From contig CALBGG010000052.1 in NCBI GenBank assembly GCA_937893605.1, positions 1-8,784 of the forward strand: a stretch of 8,784 bases of DNA, in the 5' to 3' direction. The position numbers and the translations under genes are program-made. Below the pieces are notes generated by a model, which saw nothing but the letters and a program-made list of their open reading frames with translations, had not been told where the DNA came from and did no database searches. Positions 1-6,262 of the stretch are shown in pieces; the first letter of the stretch is position 1, and each line of letters opens with the position of its first letter. This DNA comes from an uncultured Clostridia bacterium. GTDB taxonomy: Bacteria > Bacillota > Clostridia > Oscillospirales > Oscillospiraceae.

Positions 1-7
1 TGGGCGG

Positions 8-30
8 AAAAGAGCCGCTCAAAACCGGCT
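8..30 (-). terminator. Possible weak terminator after the SCP2-domain gene
   Basis: On the minus strand, downstream of the SCP2 gene, AGCCG (30 to 26) can pair with CGGCT (17 to 13) across an 8-nt loop, followed by CTTTT. The stem is only 5 bp and the T-run is 4, so this is weak. A separate 7-bp inverted repeat, TGGGCGG (1-7) and CCGCCCA (46-52), encloses it and might form a larger structure that runs off the window edge. No gene is visible in positions 1 to 79. Confidence 0.3.
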
Positions 31-79
31 TATCCCTATGTTGCACCGCCCAATGAGCGGACATTTTTATATTCCGTTA

Positions 80-487
80 TTACATGCCGTAGTCCCAGTC
101 GATTGCCTTTTTGGAATCAATGAGGCTCTGGTATACACCGAGGTGAGCGACGGCTGCCAGCAGGTTGCCCTTGAGCTTAAACTTGCCCTTTATGAGAGGA
201 GTCTTGGAGTCCCACTCGCCGGTGATGACCTTTGCAAAGTTCTCGTAGGGTCCTATAACGGTGAAGGTCGCATCGGGAGCTGTGTCCTCGCCGAAGCCGC
301 ACTTGTGATCGACACAGATATTGTCCTGCACGTCAACGTAGAACCAGAAGGTACTTCCGTCGGTGTTGTCGGTCCATATCTCGGTGTAAGTAAAGGTGTT
401 GAGCTTGCCGGGTTTCTTCTCGGAAAACTTGGGCAGAACGTCCGCGCACAGTTTCTCGAACCATTCCTGGTTAACAGCTTTTGCCAT
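80..487 (-). CDS. SCP2 sterol-binding domain protein
   Basis: A 135-residue protein that is essentially a single SCP2-like domain. Members of this fold have a hydrophobic tunnel that binds sterols, fatty acids or other lipids; the bacterial ligand is generally unknown, so the substrate cannot be assigned. The diagnostic part is the second half: DATFTVIGPYENFAKVITGE (residues 72-91), then a segment with GKFKLKGNLL (101-110), which matches the family pattern of a beta strand, a helix ending in TGE, and a G-K-hydrophobic-K-hydrophobic-G turn. There is no signal peptide or membrane segment, so it is probably cytosolic. The ATG start is supported by AGGAGG at 495-500, seven nucleotides upstream. 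The gene has its own promoter and appears monocistronic. The domain call is good; the function is unknown. Confidence 0.8.
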   Translation of the reverse strand: MAKAVNQEWFEKLCADVLPKFSEKKPGKLNTFTYTEIWTDNTDGSTFWFYVDVQDNICVDHKCGFGEDTAPDATFTVIGPYENFAKVITGEWDSKTPLIKGKFKLKGNLLAAVAHLGVYQSLIDSKKAIDWDYGM

Positions 488-542
488 AATTGTCCCTCCT
501 AAAATATTGAGTGCTGTTTTTGCACACGTAAAAAGCTTTTAC

Positions 543-571
543 ATTATAACCGCCGGAAATGCGAAAATCAA
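543..571 (-). promoter_or_regulatory. Sigma-A promoter of the SCP2-domain gene
   Basis: Reading the minus strand, a -35 TTGATT (571-566) and a consensus -10 TATAAT (548-543) are separated by exactly 17 bp. The expected start site near 536 gives a leader of about 50 nt that ends in the AGGAGG of the SCP2 gene. Confidence 0.75.
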
Positions 572-596
572 GGAAAACAGAGGAAAAAACGGCCGT

Positions 597-633
597 TTGA
601 CTAAAAAAGTCCAAAATGCTTACATTCATGTAA
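597..633 (+). promoter_or_regulatory. Possible plus-strand promoter overlapping a palindrome
   Basis: TTGACT (597-602) and TACATT (621-626) sit 18 bp apart on the plus strand, and the -10 overlaps a perfect 6-2-6 palindrome, TTACAT-TC-ATGTAA (620-633). No plausible plus-strand gene follows before the bidirectional terminator at 727-758, so any transcript would be a short RNA of roughly 125 nt. The -10 matches only four of six positions. Otherwise nothing is seen in the stretch 572 to 726. Confidence 0.25.
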
Positions 634-726
634 TCGTGTATAGAAAACGCAGCTGAAATGCCGCTACACAACATGATATTGCTTTATATTCAAAGCTCAA
701 AACTGTCGCGTCAAGGCGGCAAAATG

Positions 727-758
727 AAAAAGCAGGCGGAACATTCCGCCTGCTTTTT
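727..758 (-). terminator. Strong bidirectional intrinsic terminator after ireB
   Basis: A perfect 14-bp stem (727-740 with 745-758) has a 4-nt loop, ACAT. The outer end of the stem is A5/T5, so both strands give a GC-rich hairpin followed by a U-tract. It begins 13 bp past the ireB stop codon and terminates that minus-strand gene. It would also stop anything entering from the plus strand. Confidence 0.9.
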
Positions 759-770
759 ACTGTTGAGATA

Positions 771-1016
771 TCATTCGCCGCCGAGATAATTCGTCAGCAG
801 CTCGTGCATAAGCTCATCTCTGTCGATCCTGCATATAAGGCTTCGCGCGTTATTGTAATTTGTGATGTACGTCGGATCCTCGGAGAGAATGTATCCGACA
901 AGCTGGTTAATAGGATCATAGCCTTTAACCTTAAGCGAATTGTATACGGACGACAGTATCTCGCGCATTTCGGTTTTGCTGTCAACGATAGCAAATTTTC
1001 TTGTGATGTCTTCCAT
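771..1016 (-). CDS. ireB: IreB family regulatory phosphoprotein (UPF0297/YrzL)
   Basis: An 81-residue protein that matches the IreB/UPF0297 family (about 80-90 residues) along its whole length. Its core KGYDPINQLVGYILSEDP (residues 31-48) is the family signature, followed by the conserved N-N-A-R and R-D-E-L-M-x-E-L-L stretches. In Enterococcus, IreB is phosphorylated by the Ser/Thr kinase IreK near its N-terminus and negatively regulates cephalosporin resistance; here Thr5 is the only Thr in the first ten residues. I chose the ATG at 1016 rather than an in-frame GTG at 1025, because GAGGAG (1030-1025) overlaps that GTG and lies 8 nt before the ATG. In many Bacillota this gene sits beside ruvX and alaS; here it follows pheT by about 110 bp and has its own promoter and terminator. 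Family call secure; kinase link inferred. Confidence 0.9.
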   Translation of the reverse strand: MEDITRKFAIVDSKTEMREILSSVYNSLKVKGYDPINQLVGYILSEDPTYITNYNNARSLICRIDRDELMHELLTNYLGGE

Positions 1017-1051
1017 AAATATCACTCCTCGGTCAAAAATATCTTGCTGCT

Positions 1052-1080
1052 ATTATAACCAGTTTATTATCAATTGTAAA
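1052..1080 (-). promoter_or_regulatory. Sigma-A promoter of ireB
   Basis: On the minus strand, -35 TTTACA (1080-1075) and consensus -10 TATAAT (1057-1052) are separated by 17 bp, and the start site is expected near 1045. No terminator hairpin was found between the pheT stop and this promoter, so ireB may also receive read-through from pheST. Confidence 0.75.
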
Positions 1081-1127
1081 GCAAATATGCGGGAAATCTT
1101 GCAAACAAAGCTCGAAATTTGGTGTTC

Positions 1128-3830
1128 TTAACGCATTGCCGCGCCGAAATCGCGCTTGAGCGCCTCCAAAACAGCCTTCATGGTTTCCTCTGCATGCTCG
1201 TCGGTGAGAGTCTGATCGTCTGCTCTGAGCGTCAGCGAGAAGGCGACGGACTTCATGCCGTCGGCAATATGCGAGCCGGTGTATATATCAAACAGCGCGC
1301 AGTCCTTGAGATACTGTCCGCCGGCCTTTTTGATGCAGTCGATGAGCTTTGCAACGGGAATGGATTTGTCGCAGACAACAGCGATATCGCGCGTGACTGC
1401 GGGGAACTTGGGCAGCGGTGTGTAAACGGGATCGGGGCCGCGGCTTTCAAGCAGCTTTTCGAGCGAAAGTTCGGCGCAGCAGAGTTCCGCATCAACGCCG
1501 TAGTTTGCGGTGACCAGCGGATGGATCTGACCGAACACGCCGATGCACTCATCGCCCGCCCAAACTGTCGCGCAGCGGCCGGGGTGATACGAGGGGTTAT
1601 CGGTGCAGGCTTCAAAGTGAACGTCCTGCGCGCGCAGATCCTTCATAATAGCCTCGATGAGACCCTTGACGGTGAAGAAGCCGATCTTTGCACCGTAAGT
1701 GCCCAGAGTCAGGTACTTCTTCTCGATGGCAAGTCCGTCCTTGCCGCCGAGATGATAGGTTCTGCCGAGCTCGTAGAGCTTAACTTCCTTGTTGCGGAAG
1801 TTGTAGTTGCGGGTGAGTATCTCGAGCATTGACGGCAGAGTGGTCGTACGCATGATGGAGGTGTCTTCACCCAGAGGGTTGAGGATCTTGAAGCTTTCGC
1901 GCTCGGGGGAGTCTGCCGGCATGCGGATCTTGTCATAATAGGTGGGGGAGATGAACGAGTAGGTGATTATCTCGTCATAGCCCGCCGCGCGGCACAGCGA
2001 GCCAAGGCGCTGCTCAAGAAGCTGCTCGTCCGAATATCCGCCGAGGGTGCTCTCGCCGGAGACCAGGGTGCAGGGAATATTATTGTAGCCGTAGAAGCGC
2101 GCAACCTCCTCCGCAAGGTCGGAGTAGTGACCGACGTCGCCTCTCCACGAGGGAACGCTTATCATCTCGCCGTCGACTCCGAACTGAAGGCTGCGCAGTA
2201 TGTCCTTCATAGTTTCGGCAGGAACATCGGTGCCTAAAAGCGCGTTTATCTTATCCGGGCGCAGTGCGAGTACCGTCTGCTCGGGGATGGAATTAACGAT
2301 GTCGATAACGCCGTCGACGACCTCGCCGGCGCCCAGCAGCTCGACGAGCTCGCAGGCTCTGTCAACTGCCGGGAGAGTATTCATAGGGTCAAGACCCTTT
2401 TCAAACTTTGCCGATGCCTCGGTGCGCATGCCCAGCGACAGCGCGCCCTTGCGGATGCAGGTACCGTCGAAGTTTGCAGACTCGAATACTACGTCAACGG
2501 TGTCGTCAACTATTTCACTGTTCTCGCCGCCCATGATGCCGGCAAGGCCGACAGCGCGCGTATCGTCGGCGATAACGAGAATGTTGGGATTGAGCTTTCT
2601 GACGTTGCCGTCGAGCGTCGTGAGCTCCTCGCCCTCGGCAGCTCTGCGCACGATGATCCGGCCGCCCTTGACATAGCGATAGTCAAACGCGTGCATCGGC
2701 TGGCCGTACTCCATCATGACGTAGTTTGTGATATCGACGATGTTATTTATCGGCCTTATGCCCATTGCGCGAAGTCTCTCACGCATCCACTTCGGAGATG
2801 GCGCGATCTTTACGTTGCGCACCATACGCGCTGTGTATCTCGGGCAGAGATCGGCTGCCGGAGTTTCGACCGACAGAAGCTCAGTGAGAACTCCTTCCGC
2901 GCCGCCCTTGACGATGGGAGCGTGAGTCTTCAGCTCCTTGCCGAAGGTTACCGCCGTCTCGCGTGCAAGACCGATGACCGACAGACAGTCGGGACGGTTG
3001 GGCGTTATCTCAAACTCAATGACGTGATCGTCGGCGCCGATAACGGGCTTAATGTCGTCGCCGGGCTTTACGCCGTCCTCGTGCAGGACGAATATGCCGT
3101 CGGGGATGCAGTGGGGGAACTCTGCCTGCTGAGCATGCAAATCGTCAAGAGTGCAGATGCTCTCGGACTTCGTGTTATACGCGACCATATCGCCGGCGTG
3201 GATGTTCTGACAACCGGTCGTGACCGTGACGGCTGCGCCGCCGGTATCAAGCTCGCACTTCCACAGGTTAATACCCGCGTTTTCGACGGCCGTTACAGAG
3301 GCTGCGATAACCGGTCCGAAGACCTTGCCGCCCGCCGCGATATCGGCCGGTATAGAGGGCTTATCCTTATCCAGCGGATGATAGTCGTTTAAAAGCGCGG
3401 CGGCGGTGATAACACCGTAGGGGAAATCGCGCTCGTCAAGTCCAAGCTCCTTGAGTGAGCAGAGCATGCCGTTCGAAAGCACGCCTCTTAGCTTGCCCTT
3501 GGTTATTTTTTTACCGCCCGGCAGCGTGGAATTGTGCAGTGCGGCGGGGACGATATCGCCGACGTGGATGTTCCACGCGCCTGTGACTATCTGAACGGGC
3601 TCTGCCTGACCGACGTCGATTTGGCATACCCACATATGGTCGGAATCCGGGTGCTTTTCCATGGAGAGGATCCTGCCGACGAGAACGTTTTTTATCTCCG
3701 CGCCGAGGTCCTCATAAGTCTCGACCTTTGAGCCGGAAAGGGTCATGGCCTCGGAAAACTCGCGGTCGTCTATATCGCTGACGGAAACTCCGTCAACAAA
3801 CTCGTTGAGCCATTTTCTGCTTAAATTCAT
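1128..3830 (-). CDS. pheT: Phenylalanine--tRNA ligase beta subunit, with extra OB-like segment
   Basis: Beta subunit of the alpha2-beta2 phenylalanyl-tRNA synthetase, which charges tRNA-Phe in the cytoplasm; this subunit carries tRNA binding and the B3/B4 editing region. Domains in order: N-terminal segment (1-40), tRNA-binding OB fold (about 45-140), an insertion (about 140-243), the ITPNRPDCLSVIGLARE motif (275-291), B3/B4 region (about 320-490), B5 region (about 515-590), catalytic-like core (about 600-795), and ferredoxin-fold anticodon-binding domain (about 803-900, starting TPLPKFPAVTRDIA). The length of 900 residues exceeds the usual 790-810. The excess is the insertion, whose segment 188-218 resembles the OB segment 65-96 (both have W-x-C-x-hydrophobic-D and N-I-H-x-G-D-hydrophobic-V). 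The start is supported by GGAGGAG 7 nt upstream. pheS ends 16 bp upstream, so the two are one operon under the T-box. Confidence 0.97.
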   Translation of the reverse strand: MNLSRKWLNEFVDGVSVSDIDDREFSEAMTLSGSKVETYEDLGAEIKNVLVGRILSMEKHPDSDHMWVCQIDVGQAEPVQIVTGAWNIHVGDIVPAALHNSTLPGGKKITKGKLRGVLSNGMLCSLKELGLDERDFPYGVITAAALLNDYHPLDKDKPSIPADIAAGGKVFGPVIAASVTAVENAGINLWKCELDTGGAAVTVTTGCQNIHAGDMVAYNTKSESICTLDDLHAQQAEFPHCIPDGIFVLHEDGVKPGDDIKPVIGADDHVIEFEITPNRPDCLSVIGLARETAVTFGKELKTHAPIVKGGAEGVLTELLSVETPAADLCPRYTARMVRNVKIAPSPKWMRERLRAMGIRPINNIVDITNYVMMEYGQPMHAFDYRYVKGGRIIVRRAAEGEELTTLDGNVRKLNPNILVIADDTRAVGLAGIMGGENSEIVDDTVDVVFESANFDGTCIRKGALSLGMRTEASAKFEKGLDPMNTLPAVDRACELVELLGAGEVVDGVIDIVNSIPEQTVLALRPDKINALLGTDVPAETMKDILRSLQFGVDGEMISVPSWRGDVGHYSDLAEEVARFYGYNNIPCTLVSGESTLGGYSDEQLLEQRLGSLCRAAGYDEIITYSFISPTYYDKIRMPADSPERESFKILNPLGEDTSIMRTTTLPSMLEILTRNYNFRNKEVKLYELGRTYHLGGKDGLAIEKKYLTLGTYGAKIGFFTVKGLIEAIMKDLRAQDVHFEACTDNPSYHPGRCATVWAGDECIGVFGQIHPLVTANYGVDAELCCAELSLEKLLESRGPDPVYTPLPKFPAVTRDIAVVCDKSIPVAKLIDCIKKAGGQYLKDCALFDIYTGSHIADGMKSVAFSLTLRADDQTLTDEHAEETMKAVLEALKRDFGAAMR
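3183..3573 (-). repeat. Internal duplication within pheT (OB-fold segment)
   Basis: The 25-base stretches 3183-3207 and 3549-3573 are identical at 23 of 25 positions. They lie exactly 366 bp (122 codons) apart in the same frame, encoding NIHAGDMV and NIHVGDIV. At protein level the similarity extends over about 30 residues (65-96 against 188-218), including a shared W-x-C-x-hydrophobic-D and a T-G before the NIH motif. This fits a partial tandem duplication of the tRNA-binding domain, though shared codon bias could raise the DNA match. Confidence 0.6.
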
Positions 3831-3846
3831 ATCATTTCTCCTCCCA

Positions 3847-4872
3847 TCAGAACTGTTCCAGGAAGCGGACGTCGTTTTCGAATATCAGACGCAGGTCGGA
3901 TATCTTGAATCTGCGCATGGCCAAGCGCTCAAGACCCATGCCGAAGGCCCAGCCGGTGTGCTCCTCACTGTCGATGCCGCTCATCTCCAAAACCTTCGGG
4001 TGGATCATGCCTGCGCCGAGAACTTCGATCCAGCCTTCGCCCTTGCAGGTGGGGCAGCCCTTGCCGCCGCACTTGTGGCACTGAACGTCCATCTCACAGC
4101 TGGGCTCGGTGAAGGGGAAGTGGTGCGGTCTGAATCTCGTGACGGTGCCCTCGCCGAAAAGCTCCTGCATTACAAGATTCAGCGTGCCCTTGAGGTCTGC
4201 CATGGTGACGTTCTTGTCTATGACCATACCCTCAATCTGATGGAACATCGGCGAGTGCGTCGCGTCGACCTCGTCCTTACGATAGACTCTGCCGGGAGCG
4301 ATGATGCGTATAGGCAGTTTCATGGTCTCCATTGCGCGGACCTGCATGGGGCTGGTCTGCGAGCGGAGCATGACACGGCTGTCGGTGTCAAAATAAAACG
4401 TATCCGACCAGTCGCGGGAGGGGTGTCCCTCCTCGGCGTTGAGCTTATCAAAGTTGTAGGTAGCAAGCTCGACTTCGGGACCGTCGAGAACGGTAAAACC
4501 CATGCCGACGAAGATGTCCTTTATCTCGTCAAGCGCCTTGTACATCGGATGCTTATGACCCAGTCGTATCTCCTCGCCGGGAACGGTAACGTCGATCGTT
4601 TCAAGCTCAAGACGGGTCTCCAGGGCGGCGGCTTCGAGCTTTTGGCGAGTCTCGTCAATGGCGCTCTCAAGCTCTGCGCGGATCTGGTTTGCAAGCTGCC
4701 CCATGATTGGACGCTCATCTGCCGAGAGCTTGCCCATCTGCTTGAGTATGGCGGTCAATTCGCCCTTTTTGCCGAGATATTTTACTCTCAGCGCTTCAAG
4801 ATTTTCGGGACTGTCAGCGTTGAGAATGGCCTTGACGGCGCTTTCTCTGAGCTGATTGATCAATGCTTTCAT
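3847..4872 (-). CDS. pheS: Phenylalanine--tRNA ligase alpha subunit
   Basis: Catalytic alpha subunit of phenylalanyl-tRNA synthetase, a class II enzyme that forms Phe-AMP and transfers Phe to tRNA-Phe. At 341 residues it has the normal length. Residues 1-90 form the N-terminal helical coiled-coil arm. The class II core follows: motif 1 around GHKHPMYKALDEI (105-117), motif 2 around PGRVYRKDEVDATHSPMFHQ (193-212), the FRPHHFPFTEPS segment (247-258), and motif 3 in GWAFGMGLERLAMRRF (307-322). A C-x2-C-x4-C-x2-C cluster (265, 268, 273, 276) precedes WIEVLGAGMIHP; a zinc-ribbon-like insert of this kind occurs, as far as I recall, in PheS of a subset of Bacillota. AAGGAGA at 4885-4879, six nucleotides before the ATG, supports the start. 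It is the first gene of the T-box-controlled operon with pheT. Confidence 0.98.
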   Translation of the reverse strand: MKALINQLRESAVKAILNADSPENLEALRVKYLGKKGELTAILKQMGKLSADERPIMGQLANQIRAELESAIDETRQKLEAAALETRLELETIDVTVPGEEIRLGHKHPMYKALDEIKDIFVGMGFTVLDGPEVELATYNFDKLNAEEGHPSRDWSDTFYFDTDSRVMLRSQTSPMQVRAMETMKLPIRIIAPGRVYRKDEVDATHSPMFHQIEGMVIDKNVTMADLKGTLNLVMQELFGEGTVTRFRPHHFPFTEPSCEMDVQCHKCGGKGCPTCKGEGWIEVLGAGMIHPKVLEMSGIDSEEHTGWAFGMGLERLAMRRFKISDLRLIFENDVRFLEQF

Positions 4873-4907
4873 CGTGTCTCTCCTTATCTTTAGATCAAAA
4901 AATAAAC

Positions 4908-4945
4908 AAAAAAATAGCCTTACGTCCGCACTGGGACGAAAGACC
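4908..4945 (-). terminator. T-box-controlled intrinsic terminator
   Basis: On the minus strand GGTCTT-T-CGTCC pairs with GGACG-T-AAGGCT around a CAGTGC loop, with one T-T mismatch and two G-T wobbles. Seven Ts follow (4914-4908). The CGTCCC of its 5' arm can instead pair with GGG of the T-box motif, which gives the mutually exclusive antiterminator expected of a T-box. It ends about 35 bp before the pheS start codon. Confidence 0.85.
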
Positions 4946-5138
4946 TGTCTTCCGCGGTACCACCCTTATTCGATGTTTATCGCACTCAAATGGCTTTAAC
5001 GGAACCGCCGCCGGGGATTGGCCGGGAGCTCACGGGCGAACCGAATATCCGCATCACGGGCGGCTTGCAGCCGACGACCGCCGTTCTCTGAGTGACGCTG
5101 CGATATTATTTTCCCGATCAAAGCAATAGCTTTATTAC
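4908..5138 (-). promoter_or_regulatory. T-box riboswitch leader of pheST (Phe specifier)
   Basis: This fills the 383-bp space between pheS and the divergent lipoprotein gene. On the minus strand it holds the T-box sequence AGGGTGGTACCGCG (4966-4953), whose UGGU can pair with the ACCA end of uncharged tRNA-Phe. Stem I can be drawn from CGGG/CCCG (5116-5113 and 5036-5033), AATATC/GATATT (5107-5102 and 5049-5044) and GCGTCAC/GTGATGC. The loop between the first two helices contains UUC (5040-5038), a Phe codon and the likely specifier; a second UUC at 5045-5043 is mostly in the stem. In this class, uncharged tRNA-Phe stabilises an antiterminator and switches on pheST. The leader class is certain; the stem drawing and specifier position are hand-derived. 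Confidence 0.93.
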
Positions 5139-5144
5139 TATAGT

Positions 5145-5173
5145 ATTAAAGCCCACATTCAATTAAAAGTCAA
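5145..5173 (-). promoter_or_regulatory. Sigma-A promoter of the T-box/pheST operon
   Basis: On the minus strand, -35 TTGACT (5173-5168) and -10 TTTAAT (5150-5145) have a 17-bp spacer, giving a start site near 5138, just before the T-box leader folds. Confidence 0.8.
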
Positions 5174-5191
5174 GAGCAAATTTGAATAATG

Positions 5192-5201
5192 TTCGGCCGA
5201 A
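5192..5201. other. Perfect 10-bp palindrome between divergent genes
   Basis: TTCGGCCGAA is a perfect palindrome about 19 bp upstream of the pheST -35 box and about 55 bp before the divergent lipoprotein start. It could be an operator for either gene, but a single 10-bp palindrome can occur by chance. The lipoprotein promoter itself is unclear: TTGAAT (5182-5187) with TTAATA (5206-5211) would flank the palindrome, but both boxes are poor. Confidence 0.3.
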
Positions 5202-5255
5202 AAGGTTAATAGAATAGAATGAGAAATAGAATGACACTTTCGGAGGAGGTTTAAT

Positions 5256-5798
5256 ATGAAAAGAGTATTGCCGTTTATCCTGTGCCTTATCCTGCTGTGC
5301 GGCTGTGCCGATGACGGAAAGGGACAGTTTGCCGAGTTTGTGAAGATCGTTTCGTCGGCGGAGAATATATCGTTTTCGGCTCATGTATCTGCGCAGTATG
5401 ACGAAAAAACCGCCGAGTTTACCCTTGCATATGAACAGACAAAAGACGCATCATCCATATCTGTCGTTGAGCCTGAGCTGCTATCCGGCATAAAGGCGAA
5501 TCTCTCGGGCGAAAGCCTCAGCCTCGAGTACGACGGCGCGATGCTCGATATAGGAACGCTCGACGATGCCGAGCTCAGCCCGATGTCGGCGCTGCCGCTG
5601 ATCGTCCGCGCGATGCGCGACGGACATTTGGAGATAAGCTGGGTCGAGGGTGACATGGTCGCCGCGCGTGTAATACCGTCGGACGACTACGTCGTAACGC
5701 TGTGGATAGACTCAGGCCTGACTCCGCGCAGCGCCGAGATAAGCTATAAGGAAAACATGGTCGTCAGTGCCGAGATATCCGACTGGGCCGTAAGCTGA
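5256..5798 (+). CDS. Small lipoprotein, possibly LolA/LppX-like fold
   Basis: A 180-residue predicted lipoprotein. The N-terminus MKRVLPFILCLILLCGCADD is a short type II signal peptide with lipobox L-C-G-C and lipidated Cys17. The mature part should therefore be anchored on the outer face of the membrane. There is no other membrane segment. The rest reads as alternating beta strands (ISFSAHVSAQYDEKTAEFTLAYEQ, shortened as about residues 38-61, then SVVEPELLSGIKANLSGESLSLEY, about 69-92), similar in style to the half-barrel lipid-carrier fold of LolA/LppX proteins; I infer this by eye only. GGAGGAGG at 5242-5249, six nucleotides upstream, fixes the start. It is divergent from pheST. No terminator follows; the hairpin element ahead of mazF begins 28 bp past the stop, so read-through into mazF is possible. 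Function unknown. Confidence 0.8.
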   Translation: MKRVLPFILCLILLCGCADDGKGQFAEFVKIVSSAENISFSAHVSAQYDEKTAEFTLAYEQTKDASSISVVEPELLSGIKANLSGESLSLEYDGAMLDIGTLDDAELSPMSALPLIVRAMRDGHLEISWVEGDMVAARVIPSDDYVVTLWIDSGLTPRSAEISYKENMVVSAEISDWAVS

Positions 5799-5825
5799 CG
5801 GGTTAAGCTGAGCGCCAAAGTATAA

Positions 5826-5903
5826 AATTCACACAACAGTGGGAGAATATAGTCAGCACCCTACATAAGATGTAGCGGGCGACTATTATTCGGAGTGTGA
5901 ATT
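5826..5903 (+). promoter_or_regulatory. Nested hairpin element in the mazF leader
   Basis: Three nested helices span almost the whole gap before mazF: outer AATTCACAC/GTGTGAATT (5826-5834 with 5895-5903, 9 bp perfect), middle GAATATAGTC with GACTATTATTC (5845-5854 with 5881-5891, 10 bp and one bulged T), and apical CTACAT/ATGTAG (5861-5866 with 5870-5875) on an AAG loop. GC/CC with GG/GC pairs add to the inner stem. The mazF ribosome binding site GGAG (5892-5895) lies at the junction of outer and middle helices. TATAGTCA recurs at 5848-5855 and inside mazF at 5912-5919, so GACTAT (5881-5886) can pair with either copy; the second choice encloses the binding site and TTG start. No U-tract follows, so it is not a simple terminator. 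A TATAAA at 5821-5826 abuts it, without a good -35. Confidence 0.6.
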
Positions 5904-5906
5904 AAA

Positions 5907-6251
5907 TTGAGTATAGTCAAACGTGGAGATATCTTTTACGCCGATCTAAGCCCCGTCGTGGGCTCGGAGCAGGGCGGTATGCGCCCCGTGCTCATCGTCC
6001 AGAACGACACCGGCAATAAGCACAGCCCGACGGTTATTGCCGCTGCCATAACAAGTCAGACCGGCAAGGCCAGGCTGCCGACCCATATAGAGCTCAATGC
6101 CCAAAGCGTGGGTCTGTCGCGCGACAGCGTGATACTGCTTGAGCAGATACGCACCATAGATAAGTCGCGCCTGCGCGAGCGCATGGGAAAGCTCGACGAT
6201 AATACCATGACTAAGGTCGATAACGCCATTGCAGTGAGCTTTGGCTTGTAA
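5907..6251 (+). CDS. mazF: MazF/EndoA-type mRNA interferase toxin
   Basis: A 114-residue member of the MazF/PemK family, close to Bacillus EndoA (NdoA) in pattern. These are sequence-specific RNases that cut single-stranded mRNA and are held in check by a MazE-type antitoxin. Recognisable stretches are VKRGDIFYADLSPVVGSEQG (residues 4-23), RPVLIVQND (26-34), SPTVIAAAITS (40-50) and LEQIRTIDKSRL (about 78-89). Arg26 and Thr49 correspond to the active-site Arg25 and Thr48 of EndoA, so it looks catalytically intact. The start is TTG, the only good choice in frame, with GGAG (5892-5895) a rather distant 11 nt away, which suggests weak translation. No MazE-like gene lies upstream, where the antitoxin normally sits; a 28-bp gap and then the hairpin element are there instead. 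A 143-residue unknown protein follows 60 bp downstream. Confidence 0.93.
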   Translation: MSIVKRGDIFYADLSPVVGSEQGGMRPVLIVQNDTGNKHSPTVIAAAITSQTGKARLPTHIELNAQSVGLSRDSVILLEQIRTIDKSRLRERMGKLDDNTMTKVDNAIAVSFGL

Positions 6252-6262
6252 TAATGCTTCTG

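Noticed and set aside
540..610. GACT-AAAAA-AGTC small hairpin at about 599-611 as a terminator
   Set aside because: Only a 4-bp AT-rich stem, with no gene end near it; too weak to terminate.
1119..1832. Open frames on the plus strand opposite pheT (237 codons here and 233 codons at 2691-3392)
   Set aside because: Shadows of pheT; no ribosome binding sites and no recognisable protein sequence.
4048..4083. Four-cysteine cluster in PheS (residues 265-276) as a novel zinc site
   Set aside because: To my knowledge similar cysteine-rich inserts just before the W-x-E-x-L-G-x-G-M segment occur in PheS of other Bacillota, so it is probably a normal variant and not new.
3745..4893. Long open frame on the plus strand opposite pheS (382 codons)
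   Set aside because: It lies antisense to pheS, which has clear class II synthetase motifs and a good ribosome binding site. The opposite frame is open because of GC-biased codons, and its translation resembles no known protein.
4863..5129. 88-codon open frame on the plus strand across the T-box leader
   Set aside because: The region is explained by the T-box riboswitch on the other strand; GC-rich stems keep the frame open by chance.
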